Shown: one piece after another, positions 50,470 through 59,189 of the stretch
Layout of the letters: each line of letters opens with the position of its first letter
Numbering within the stretch: the first letter of the stretch is position 1
DNA from: Bacillota bacterium
GTDB taxonomy: Bacteria; Bacillota; Clostridia; Lachnospirales; Lachnospiraceae
NCBI GenBank assembly: GCA_023386815.1
Contig: JAEWIZ010000026.1
Location: 124,001 to 188,000, forward strand
DNA: 64,000 nt
Direction: 5' to 3'
Translations under genes and position numbers: made by a program
Notes under the pieces: generated by a model
The model's input: the letters and a program-made list of their open reading frames with translations, nothing else
The model's database searches: none
Told to the model about the DNA's origin: nothing

Positions 50470-52473
50470 ATGGAAAGGGATCACATAGAGATAAAATTGA
50501 ATTATAAAGGTAAGAAAAGTATACCGAGCTATTTATTGTTACTATATTTTTTGCTCTTAACCATAATCTTTCTCAAACAGGAGCCGGTAACCTCAGAGAA
50601 AGTATTTCATACTACCGGATATTTGCTTCTAGGGATCGGAATCACCTTGTTCTCTATGTTAGAAATGAGTTTGGTAAGAAAGATCTTTCAAAGGTATGCC
50701 CTGGGTATCAATGGATTATTTTTAGTGATTACACCGGTGCTATCCTTCCTGATGTTAGAGATTATGGTGGGCAATTATAATTTGGAAATGTATAAAAGTT
50801 ATAGTATCTATAATGTTATTTGGTATATTATCATTTATTATATGATATTTGCCTTGATAAGAAATGCTAGACAAACTATGATTCTTGGTGTTCTTTTGAT
50901 TTATTTGATGGGTTTGATAAATTATTTTGTCTATTTGTTCCGTGGCAATCCACTACTGCCTAGTGATCTGCTTGCCTGGCAGACGGGTATGAGTGTGGCC
51001 TCTAACTATGAAGTAAGTATTACGGAGGGTCTTTTAGTTTCAACAATACTCATGAATCTTATAGTTGCGTTGGCCTTTAAGCTGGAGAAAGCCGGGAGAA
51101 GACCTGGTATGATTAATCGTATTATTGTAGCTGCATCCTTTTTCGTAATCTACTCGGTGGTATATGGTACTTTCTTTCATACGAATCTTATTGAGACTAA
51201 AATCAGGGTGCTTGACTTCTTTGCACCCAAATATACCTATAGTACCTATGGTACAGCCTTTGGTTTTGTCGCAAATGTAAAGGCAATGGAAACTAAAGCG
51301 CCGGAGGGGTATTCCGTTGATAAGGTAGAGTCCGCGCTGGAAGCTGCAGAATTGGGGTCAGAAAATGAGGAGGCTGTAGCAAATCAAAAGCCCAATATTA
51401 TTGTTATCATGAATGAAGCCTATTCTGACTTAAGACAGGTAGGGAATTTTGAGACAAACATAGATTATCGGCCTTTTACCAGAACCTTGACGGAAAACAC
51501 CACTCAAGGAACCATGTATGTATCTGTTTTTGGAGGAGCAACAAGTGATACGGAATATGAGTTTTTAACGGGTAATAGCATGGCAGTCTTACCGCAAAAC
51601 TGTGTTCCCTATCAACAGTTTGTGACTGATCCGACAGACTCTCTGGCAGAGACCTTAAAGGCACAAGGCTATTACAATATAGCAATCCACCCATATGAGG
51701 CCAGTGGTTATAAGAGGGATTTGGTTTATCCTTTACTTGGCTTTGATGAGTTCTTATCCATGGAGGACTTTGAAAACCCCGAATATATTCGCCATTACAT
51801 TAGCGATCGATCCAGTTATCAAAAGATTATAGAAGAATATGAGGCAAAGGGAAAGGATCAGCCCTTATTTATATTCAATGTCACGATGCAGGATCATGGC
51901 GGCTATTCTTCGGAACGGTTATTTTCGGAAGAGGAATCTGTTAAATTTACAGACATGCCTGGTTTTGAAGCTGTAGAACAGTATCTGAGCCTGCAGCGAA
52001 AGTCTGATCAAGCCTTTCAAATACTTACGGATTATTTTAGTAAGCAGAAGGAGCCTACGATTATCCTAATGTTTGGTGATCATCAGCCTGTAGCATTTTC
52101 CGTGTTTTACGATTCCGAGGTAAACCAACCGAAAGAATATAGGCAAAAATACACCGTTCCGTTTCTATTGTGGGCAAATTATGATATTTCAGAGGATGAT
52201 GTGGATAACATAAGCGCTAATTATCTTTCTACCTATCTTCTTAAGGTGGCTGGTCTTAAGAAAACCAGTTACAATGATTATCTATGGCAGCTATATCAGG
52301 AAATACCGGTAATCAATGCCTTCTTCTATATTGATAACAATAATAATATTTATAGTCTGAGTGAGGACACCGAGTATTCCGGGTTAATCAGGGAGTATAA
52401 AGAGGTAGGGTATAACAATGCACTGGAAAAGAAGGAGAGGCTAGCGGATTATTTCTATTTAAACAACGAATGA
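50470..52473 (+). CDS. LtaS-like membrane sulfatase-fold phosphoglycerol transferase
   Basis: A 667-aa protein of the lipoteichoic-acid-synthase/OpgB type. About five or six N-terminal membrane helices (to residue ~235) and an extracellular alkaline-phosphatase-like domain from about 305. Metal and active-site segments: IIVIMNEAYSDL, FGGATSDTEYEFLTG (Thr nucleophile region), NVTMQDHGGY, MFGDHQPV. It should transfer glycerol-phosphate or a similar group to cell-surface polymers. ATG 50470 follows AAAGGGG with a longer spacer. Possibly co-transcribed with the GH2 gene. Confidence 0.88.
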   Translation: MERDHIEIKLNYKGKKSIPSYLLLLYFLLLTIIFLKQEPVTSEKVFHTTGYLLLGIGITLFSMLEMSLVRKIFQRYALGINGLFLVITPVLSFLMLEIMVGNYNLEMYKSYSIYNVIWYIIIYYMIFALIRNARQTMILGVLLIYLMGLINYFVYLFRGNPLLPSDLLAWQTGMSVASNYEVSITEGLLVSTILMNLIVALAFKLEKAGRRPGMINRIIVAASFFVIYSVVYGTFFHTNLIETKIRVLDFFAPKYTYSTYGTAFGFVANVKAMETKAPEGYSVDKVESALEAAELGSENEEAVANQKPNIIVIMNEAYSDLRQVGNFETNIDYRPFTRTLTENTTQGTMYVSVFGGATSDTEYEFLTGNSMAVLPQNCVPYQQFVTDPTDSLAETLKAQGYYNIAIHPYEASGYKRDLVYPLLGFDEFLSMEDFENPEYIRHYISDRSSYQKIIEEYEAKGKDQPLFIFNVTMQDHGGYSSERLFSEEESVKFTDMPGFEAVEQYLSLQRKSDQAFQILTDYFSKQKEPTIILMFGDHQPVAFSVFYDSEVNQPKEYRQKYTVPFLLWANYDISEDDVDNISANYLSTYLLKVAGLKKTSYNDYLWQLYQEIPVINAFFYIDNNNNIYSLSEDTEYSGLIREYKEVGYNNALEKKERLADYFYLNNE

Positions 52474-52533
52474 TTTTTAATTAATGAATAATTCACAGTC
52501 TTATAAGCTTTGCGTTTACCATAAAAGAATAAA

Positions 52534-52587
52534 AATAAGGATTAAGAGTTCCTGAATCGTATATGATCGGAAATCTTAATCCTTATT
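52534..52587. terminator. Terminator between LtaS-like and FtsH-like genes
   Basis: AATAAGGATTAAGA pairs perfectly with TCTTAATCCTTATT over a 26-nt loop between convergent genes; weak T tracts on both strands. Confidence 0.6.
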
Positions 52588-52589
52588 AA

Positions 52590-54311
52590 TTATGCACAGA
52601 GACGTTCGATATCCTGTCCAGTCAGTGACTCCTGAGTCAGCAGTTCCTGGGTGATCTTCTCGAGAAGAGGAAGATGTTCTTTCATCAATTCTCTGGTTGT
52701 CTCGTATAACTCATTCATTTGTGTACGGCATTTTTGTATTAAATGATTATCATGGCCTTCATTTAGAATAGCCATACTAAATAAACCCATATCCTCATCC
52801 ATACCGTATTTATTAATATAATCCACCAGCAGCTGAGATGCCTTCTGAATATCATTGCTTGCGCCGGTAGTTACTTCCTCAGCACCAAAGATCAATTCCT
52901 CGGCCACACGACCTGCTAAAAGGACTTGTATATTCGCCTTTAATTGACGTTGTGACTGGAACATCGTATCCTTAGGGATGCTCAGATTAAAACCTCCGGC
53001 TCCACGAACACTTGGAATAATCGTTACCTTAGATATGAAATGCTCCGGTAGAAGTAAGGTGGTAGCCAGTGCATGTCCTGCTTCGTGATAAGCAGTAATC
53101 TTACGTTCTTTATCTGTAATGTAACTGCGGTCTGTTTTAGGAGAACCTGCAATTACGGTATAGAAAGCTTTATCAATGTGCTCCTTGTTAATCGCGGATG
53201 CTTTATCATTTGCTGCGTTAATAGCAGCTTCGTTCAGAAGGTTTTCCAACATGGCACCGCTAAAGTATACAGTTGATCTCGCCAGCTCTTCCAGATTCAC
53301 ATCATCGGAGAGGGGTTTCTTCTTCGCATAGAGAGAAAGGATATTCTTTCTTGCGTTCACATCAGGTAATCCAATCTCAACATGTCGGTCAAAACGACCC
53401 GGTCTTAGTAGTGCTTCATCCAAAGTATCCAGTCGGTTGGTTGCACCAATGACAATAATACCTTGGTTCTCGTGGAAGCCAGACATCTCTGTTAAAAGAG
53501 CATTTAAGGTTTGATCCCTTTCATCATTACTTGCAGAGGTATTGCGGGCACGTTTTTTACCGATGGCATCGATCTCATCAATGAAGATAACGGCTTTTTC
53601 ACTCTTCTTTGCTTTGTTAAATAAGTTTCTGATTCTGCTGGCACCAACACCAACATACATTTGCACAAAGTCAGAACCGCTCATGGCATAGAAGGGGACA
53701 TTTGCCTCACCGGCAATTGCCTTTGCCATCAGGGTTTTACCGGTTCCGGGAGGCCCGTATAATAAAAGGCCTTTTGGCATACGTGCACCAACATCTGAAT
53801 ATTTATCAGGTTCTTTGATGAAGGAGATGATATCCTCCACCATGGACTTTGCTTCTGTATTTCCTGCAACCTGCGCCAATGTAATGCTTGGAGCAGATTG
53901 TTGTTTCTTCTTTATATTTGAGTCTTTAATTAATTCTTTTGCGTTTCCTCCATTTCGAAGGAATATAACCATACCGCCGGCAAAGCCCAACAGCAGAACA
54001 ACCTTAAGAGCAGTCAAAGCAGAATTTTCTTCGCCATAACTAACTGTAATATCGTTCATTAGCAGATAGCTAGTGAAGTCATCGGTCTTTGGGTTAGTTA
54101 CAATATATTTACCAGATTTATTCTTAAATACTGCTTCAAAGGTATTACCGTCTTGACTATATATGACTTCTTGAACCTGCTTTTGCTCGACTTCCTCTAA
54201 AAAGGAACGATAGGTCATGTCGACTGGTTTTGTTATAAAGTATTTATTACCGACAAAAATAGCACCAAGCATGAGCATACCGGCTAGGGCTATCAATAGG
54301 ATTCGTTTCAT
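52590..54311 (-). CDS. FtsH-like membrane AAA+ zinc metalloprotease
   Basis: Degrades membrane and short-lived proteins; 573 aa. Two membrane helices (residues 4-24 and about 105-125) flank a small external domain. The AAA+ module has GPPGTGKT, IFIDEIDAIG and the second region of homology ATNRLDTLDEALLRPGRFDR, and the protease domain has HEAGH. The C-terminus is shorter than that of the usual FtsH (600-650 aa), so it may be an extra FtsH paralogue. No standard RBS is obvious beyond GGAGGTCATTTC upstream of the ATG at 54311. Confidence 0.92.
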   Translation of the reverse strand: MKRILLIALAGMLMLGAIFVGNKYFITKPVDMTYRSFLEEVEQKQVQEVIYSQDGNTFEAVFKNKSGKYIVTNPKTDDFTSYLLMNDITVSYGEENSALTALKVVLLLGFAGGMVIFLRNGGNAKELIKDSNIKKKQQSAPSITLAQVAGNTEAKSMVEDIISFIKEPDKYSDVGARMPKGLLLYGPPGTGKTLMAKAIAGEANVPFYAMSGSDFVQMYVGVGASRIRNLFNKAKKSEKAVIFIDEIDAIGKKRARNTSASNDERDQTLNALLTEMSGFHENQGIIVIGATNRLDTLDEALLRPGRFDRHVEIGLPDVNARKNILSLYAKKKPLSDDVNLEELARSTVYFSGAMLENLLNEAAINAANDKASAINKEHIDKAFYTVIAGSPKTDRSYITDKERKITAYHEAGHALATTLLLPEHFISKVTIIPSVRGAGGFNLSIPKDTMFQSQRQLKANIQVLLAGRVAEELIFGAEEVTTGASNDIQKASQLLVDYINKYGMDEDMGLFSMAILNEGHDNHLIQKCRTQMNELYETTRELMKEHLPLLEKITQELLTQESLTGQDIERLCA

Positions 54312-54497
54312 GAAATGACCTCCATCACAGGGTAAAGGGTTATAATTGATACTATATTATTGTAACATGTTTTAAAAAGATTTCTAGGATTAAATACTGG
54401 TAACTTTGTCAGAGTTAGTATGTGATGTAAGGGGTTAGGTGTGCAGATATCCCATATTCCCCTGATAGGTAATTGCGAAACAATATAGTTCGTGGAA

Positions 54498-54598
54498 TTT
54501 TTCATACAATTGTTTCAAATTCCTTCACTCCATGCTGTAAAGTGCCCGAATGGGCACGGCAAATTTCGTTCAGGAACCTGTACCAATTGTATGAAAAA
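54498..54598. repeat. About 100-bp element with 15-bp terminal inverted repeats
   Basis: TTTTTCATACAATTG (54498-54512) and its perfect complement CAATTGTATGAAAAA (54584-54598) bracket a GTGCCC/GGGCAC hairpin. It lies in the 450-bp gap between the divergent ftsH-like and sulP genes; the remainder of that gap has no gene I can support. MITE, RNA structure or regulatory site are open. Confidence 0.6.
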
Positions 54599-54761
54599 TA
54601 GCAGTAGTTTGTGAGTTTCGCAAACGCCTACATTCACCTACTTTTGAAAAGGAAAAGAATATAAATTTCGACAAAAGTTTATAGAATTTTAAGAAATACT
54701 TGAAAAACCGAGAAAACAGGACTATGATTAATCGAACGAAAATTATATGGAGGCTAGTAAA

Positions 54762-56465
54762 ATGGAAAAGTTGAAGCCAAAGTTGTTTTCGGTCATGAAA
54801 ACTTACACGAAACAGCAGTTGATTAAGGATGTAGTCGCCGGCATTATCGTAGCAATCATAGCATTGCCGCTTTCTATTGCACTCGCACTGGCATCCGGAG
54901 TTACACCGGAAAGAGGTCTCTATACAGCGATTGTAGCTGGATTTGTGATATCATTCCTGGGTGGAAGCCGTGTACAGATTTCAGGACCAACAGCGGCATT
55001 TGCAACGATTGTAGCCGGAATTGTGGCGAGGCAGGGCATGGAAGGCCTAGCGGTAGCAACAATAATGGCAGGTATCATTTTAATTCTTATGGGGTTATTG
55101 AAATTCGGTCGATTATTACGTTATATCCCGTATACAATAACCACAGGCTTTACCTTAGGTATCGCCGTAACGATATTTATTGGACAGATTAAGGACTTTC
55201 TTGGACTTACCTTCAAGACAAGCCCGGTTGAAACCCTTGAAAAATTGCTGGCTTGCACGATCAGCATTAAGAGCATGAATCCTTGGGCATTGATCATAGG
55301 TGCTTTATCACTGGCGATTCTAATTATTTGGCCTAAGCTAAATCATAAGATCCCGGCATCTTTGATTGCTGTAATAGCAGCATCAGCTCTTGTAAAGATA
55401 TTTCATATGGAAGTTAATACGATAGGAAGTCTATATGATATCTCTTCAAAGCTCCCACAAGTCCAGGTACCTGTGATGAGTTTAACCATGGTGAAGAACC
55501 TGATTCCGGATGCAATCACCATCGCCATTCTCGCAGGAGTGGAATCCCTATTGTCATGCGTCGTAGCTGATGGTATGATAGGAAGTAAGCACAGATCAAA
55601 TATGGAACTTGTGGCACAGGGAGCAGGTAATATCTTCTCCAGCTTATTCGGTGGAATTCCAGCGACGGGTGCCATAGCAAGAACCGCTGCAAATGTAAAA
55701 AATGGGGGACGAACACCCATAGCAGGAATGGTGCATTCCGTAGTACTTTTATTAGTTCTAATGATATTGATGCCTTATGCAGCTTTAATTCCGATGCCGA
55801 CAATTGCGGCAATCCTATTTATGGTTGCCTATAATATGAGTGAGTGGAGAGAATTTGTAGGACTAGTTAAGAAATCACCAAAGAGTGATATTCTGGTGCT
55901 GGTTGCAACCTTTGCCTTAACGGTTATCTTTGATTTAGTGGTTGCAATTGAGATTGGAATTCTAATGGCTGCGATTCTTTTTGTAAAGAGAATGGCCGAT
56001 GTAACCGATATTCAAAAATGGAAGGATATTGAAGAGGATGGTTGTGAGGATGATCTGAACGATCCGGAAAATATCCGCTTAAAGAAGGTGCCAAAGCACA
56101 CCATAGTATATGAAATTAATGGTCCCATGTTCTTTGGAGCAGCAGATCAATTCATGAATATCTCACTGGAGGACTCCAGGGTAAAAATTGTTATTCTTCG
56201 AATGCGTAGTGTTCCGGCGATGGATGTGAATGCGCTTCATTCCCTACGTAGCGTATGGAAAGCCTGTAAGAAGAAGCATATTACCTTACTCTTTTCCCAT
56301 GTGCAGGAACAGCCGCTTCATATGATGCAAAAGGCTGGTTTTGATAAAGAGGTCGGAGAAGAGAACTTCTGTGAGAATATAGATAAAGCGTTAGAACGAG
56401 CGGAAAACTTGGAAAAGCATCTTCGCCATTCTGGAAATAATGGTACTCAGATAAAAGCAGGATGA
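54762..56465 (+). CDS. SulP-family anion transporter with STAS domain
   Basis: A 567-aa inner-membrane transporter for sulfate, bicarbonate or another anion. The membrane part has 12-14 helices with the SulP signature ALPLSIALALASGVTPERGL and GGSRVQISGPTAAFATIVAG. The C-terminal cytoplasmic STAS domain (~450-545) includes TIVYEINGPMFFGAADQF. Start ATG 54762 follows GGAGG; the upstream ATG overlaps that RBS. The substrate cannot be read from sequence. Confidence 0.93.
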   Translation: MEKLKPKLFSVMKTYTKQQLIKDVVAGIIVAIIALPLSIALALASGVTPERGLYTAIVAGFVISFLGGSRVQISGPTAAFATIVAGIVARQGMEGLAVATIMAGIILILMGLLKFGRLLRYIPYTITTGFTLGIAVTIFIGQIKDFLGLTFKTSPVETLEKLLACTISIKSMNPWALIIGALSLAILIIWPKLNHKIPASLIAVIAASALVKIFHMEVNTIGSLYDISSKLPQVQVPVMSLTMVKNLIPDAITIAILAGVESLLSCVVADGMIGSKHRSNMELVAQGAGNIFSSLFGGIPATGAIARTAANVKNGGRTPIAGMVHSVVLLLVLMILMPYAALIPMPTIAAILFMVAYNMSEWREFVGLVKKSPKSDILVLVATFALTVIFDLVVAIEIGILMAAILFVKRMADVTDIQKWKDIEEDGCEDDLNDPENIRLKKVPKHTIVYEINGPMFFGAADQFMNISLEDSRVKIVILRMRSVPAMDVNALHSLRSVWKACKKKHITLLFSHVQEQPLHMMQKAGFDKEVGEENFCENIDKALERAENLEKHLRHSGNNGTQIKAG

Positions 56466-56547
56466 TGAGAAAAAGTGTAGAATCCAGATTCTCACACGGT
56501 AAGTTTGTATAGTACCCTAATTAGGGAACGGTAGATTGGAGGTTAGC

Positions 56548-57783
56548 ATGGAGTTTATTGATATACTAAAGAACAATCTTCAGACCTATTCATATGCAAC
56601 CAATATAACCTTAACTATGCTAGATAAGGATGGGGGTCAGAATGGTATCTTTGGACAGTCCTGTCAGTACTGCGCCTTGTTTCAAGAGGCGACAGGAAAG
56701 TACTGTCCCTGTGCAAAAACACATCAGGATTCTTGCAAAATGTCATTGAACTTAGGAGAGTCCTATATCTATTTGTGCCCTGCCGGACTAATTCATTTTA
56801 CTGTTCCTATTTTTAAAGAAAAATCCTATCAAGGAAGCGTCCTCGCCGGACCCATTGTATTAGATTATCCGGATATGACCTTGATTGATAGCATTATACA
56901 AAAGCATAATATCAGTCTGGATTATCGCCGAAAACTATATACAGCTCTAACAGCGGTTCCTCTCATCGAACCCTTTCAGGCGCGCCACTTAAGTAAGCTT
57001 TTATTTCTTTTAGTAACGAATCTTTTAACTGGAGAGTCAGAGCGTACCAAGGAGCTGAGTGAGAAAGCCTTCCAACAGGCAAAGATTGGGGAATATATAC
57101 AAGCAACGAAGGAAGAGGAAGGATCAGCTTCCGTAACTCAGTATGCTATGGAAAAATGTTTGATCAGCGATGTATTATCTGGTAATATCAAAGGCGCTAA
57201 AGCAATGCTCAATGAGATGCTGGGACAGATTTATTTTACCTCCGGTAATAATATAGATATTATTAAGGTTCGAACGATTGAGTTAATTGCGCTGCTGTCA
57301 CGTGCTACCTATGAAGCAGGCTCCAATGAAAAATCCATCTACCAGATGACGGAAGGTTTTATGAAGCAGTTGACGGATGTGAAAAATCTTACGGATTTAT
57401 CCTATGTTTTGTTAGAAACGCTGGATCAGTTTACTAATCTTGCCTTTAGCTATACGACAAATAATAATCTGGGTGTTATTAAGAAGAGTATTGCTTATAT
57501 AAATGATCATTACAACCAGGATCTTTCTCTGGATATGGTAGCAGAGCATGTGGGCTTAAATCCGGCTTATTTTTCTACCTTGTTTAAAAAGGAGACGGGT
57601 GTGAATTTTTCAAACTATTTAATTAATCTTAAAATAGATAATGCGAAGCTTTTACTGGCAAATTCTAATCTTCCCCTGATTAACATTGCAGTAGAGGTCG
57701 GCTTCGATAATCAAAGCTATTTTTCGAATGTATTCAAAAAGGCAACTGGTATGACGCCGAAGCAGTATCGACAGAGTTTGTAA
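56548..57783 (+). CDS. PocR-domain AraC-family regulator
   Basis: A 411-aa transcription factor. The N-terminal PocR ligand-binding domain (about residues 1-170) has the Cys-rich segment SCQYCALFQEATGKYCPCAK. A helical middle follows, then two AraC helix-turn-helix motifs at the C-terminus (LSLDMVAEHVGLNPAYFSTL and LINIAVEVGFDNQSYFSNVF). ATG 56548 follows GGAGG; the upstream TTG overlaps it. PocR domains sense small organic molecules and often sit by corrinoid pathways, so it may control the methyltransferase genes that follow. Confidence 0.87.
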   Translation: MEFIDILKNNLQTYSYATNITLTMLDKDGGQNGIFGQSCQYCALFQEATGKYCPCAKTHQDSCKMSLNLGESYIYLCPAGLIHFTVPIFKEKSYQGSVLAGPIVLDYPDMTLIDSIIQKHNISLDYRRKLYTALTAVPLIEPFQARHLSKLLFLLVTNLLTGESERTKELSEKAFQQAKIGEYIQATKEEEGSASVTQYAMEKCLISDVLSGNIKGAKAMLNEMLGQIYFTSGNNIDIIKVRTIELIALLSRATYEAGSNEKSIYQMTEGFMKQLTDVKNLTDLSYVLLETLDQFTNLAFSYTTNNNLGVIKKSIAYINDHYNQDLSLDMVAEHVGLNPAYFSTLFKKETGVNFSNYLINLKIDNAKLLLANSNLPLINIAVEVGFDNQSYFSNVFKKATGMTPKQYRQSL

Positions 57784-57794
57784 ACCTTTAATCA

Positions 57795-58080
57795 AAGATA
57801 ATTTAATCAAATAAGTAATTTCTTAATATAAGTATATAAGTAATTCATTTAAGAAGTAATCCTTGTAAGAAAGGTGATTTATTTAGAAAAGTAATTTATT
57901 TAGAAAATAATTTATTTAGAAAAGTAATATATTTAGAAAAGTAATTCATTTAGAAAAGTAATTCTTAAGATAAATAATTTTTAAGATGGATAATATCTTA
58001 AGGTAGGTAATTTAGTAAAATAGGTAATTCAATAAGATAGATAATTTCTTAAGACAGGTAATTTATTAACATAAGTATTT
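57795..58080. repeat. AT-rich degenerate tandem repeat array
   Basis: About 285 bp built from variants of a 16-17-bp unit TTTAGAAAAGTAATTTA. Five nearly identical copies sit at about 57880-57965, and degenerate copies with GTAATT or GATAATTTCTTAAG spread on both sides. No reading frame or spacers. Confidence 0.8.
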
Positions 58081-58085
58081 CCTTG

Positions 58086-58129
58086 ATATAATAAAGAGGA
58101 ATCAGCTTGCTGATTCCTCTTTATTATAT
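58086..58129. terminator. Bidirectional terminator between AraC and CobW-type genes
   Basis: A perfect 21-bp inverted repeat with core AAAGAGGAATCAGC and a two-base centre; both arms end in A/T runs. Confidence 0.8.
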
Positions 58130-58166
58130 TTGTGGAATTTTTAATTAAATTATAAACTTATCAAGA

Positions 58167-59186
58167 TCATTTAAATCGTTGTAAAAGTTGATCCAGTTCG
58201 TTCTTTTTAAGCTGCCTTCCAATAAGGCAAAGCTTTGATGTCTCTGAGCTTATCTCTCCACTGCTCACAGGTTTTATAATAATTTCCTTAGGAACATAGT
58301 CAACACTGTACATGCCATTTTGCTTATCATAGCATACACCTTTTGCCCGGTGGATTTCTCCGTAACTGCCTTTGGTTATTTCGTCAACGAAGGAAGTCAC
58401 CTGCTCTGCACTAAGTGGTTGTTTCGTCACAAGCTCATAGCTGTCAAAATCGTTCTTATGATTCATACGCATTGCAAGTTTATGTTCAATTTTTGAGGAA
58501 TCCTGCTTATAATCGACGAATTCCTTCAACCGATCTATTGGCATATGATCCCATACTTCATCCACCACCTGACAAGCTGGTTGGATTCGATTAATCTCAG
58601 ACTTTACACGACCAAGTCCCTCATCATCTATGAGATCTGTTTTGCTTAAGAAGATTACTTCACTTGCTCTGATTTGATCCTCAAAAAAATCCTTTGAAAC
58701 CAAGGCACGAACATGATAATTCTTTGCATCTACGATTGTGATAACTTTATCCAGTTCCAATGTTTTATTGGGACTTTCCAACATTTTACTGGAACTTTCC
58801 AATGCTTTACCGGAGTTATCAAAATTCTTACCGGAATTAGAAAAAGTAGCATCAGAGATTTCGTCCATCACCAATTTCTTAACATCGGACAGCTTAGCAA
58901 TTCCGGTGGGTTCAATGATGATGCGATCCGGTTGGAATTCTGACATGATCTCACTAATCCCTTTTGCAAGGTACATAGAACTGGAACAGCAGATACAACC
59001 GGCATATATTGACTTCACCTGAATGCTCTCACGCTGAAAGGTTCCTTCATCGATATTAACCTTGCCAAACTCATTTTCGAGAATGACAACGTTAGTATCC
59101 ATGTATAAATCCTTTACCAGTTTTTTTATGAAGGTGGTTTTGCCAGCCCCTAAAAATCCGGAGATAATATCTATTTTTGTTGCCAT
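58167..59186 (-). CDS. CobW/COG0523-family GTPase
   Basis: A 339-aa P-loop GTPase metallochaperone. Walker A GFLGAGKTT near residues 10-18, the metal-binding motif GCICC (Cys64, 66, 67), IEPTG and the guanine motif SKTDL. A C-terminal CobW_C domain follows. Residues ~117-144 carry an unusual insert made of four seven-residue repeats (NSGKNFD, NSGKALE, SSSKMLE, SPNKTLE). It lies three bases after mtaB on the same strand, so it probably serves the corrinoid methyltransferase system, for example in metal or cofactor delivery. Confidence 0.88.
   Translation of the reverse strand: MATKIDIISGFLGAGKTTFIKKLVKDLYMDTNVVILENEFGKVNIDEGTFQRESIQVKSIYAGCICCSSSMYLAKGISEIMSEFQPDRIIIEPTGIAKLSDVKKLVMDEISDATFSNSGKNFDNSGKALESSSKMLESPNKTLELDKVITIVDAKNYHVRALVSKDFFEDQIRASEVIFLSKTDLIDDEGLGRVKSEINRIQPACQVVDEVWDHMPIDRLKEFVDYKQDSSKIEHKLAMRMNHKNDFDSYELVTKQPLSAEQVTSFVDEITKGSYGEIHRAKGVCYDKQNGMYSVDYVPKEIIIKPVSSGEISSETSKLCLIGRQLKKNELDQLLQRFK
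58755..58838 (-). repeat. In-frame 21-bp minisatellite in the CobW-type gene
   Basis: Four tandem 21-bp units encode the heptapeptides NSGKNFD, NSGKALE, SSSKMLE and SPNKTLE. They lie in a surface-loop position between the IEPTG segment and the SKTDL motif. Confidence 0.7.
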
Positions 59187-59189
59187 AGC

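Noticed and set aside
57880..57965. Possible CRISPR array
   Set aside because: The 16-17-bp units are contiguous, with no unique spacers of constant length and no cas genes nearby.
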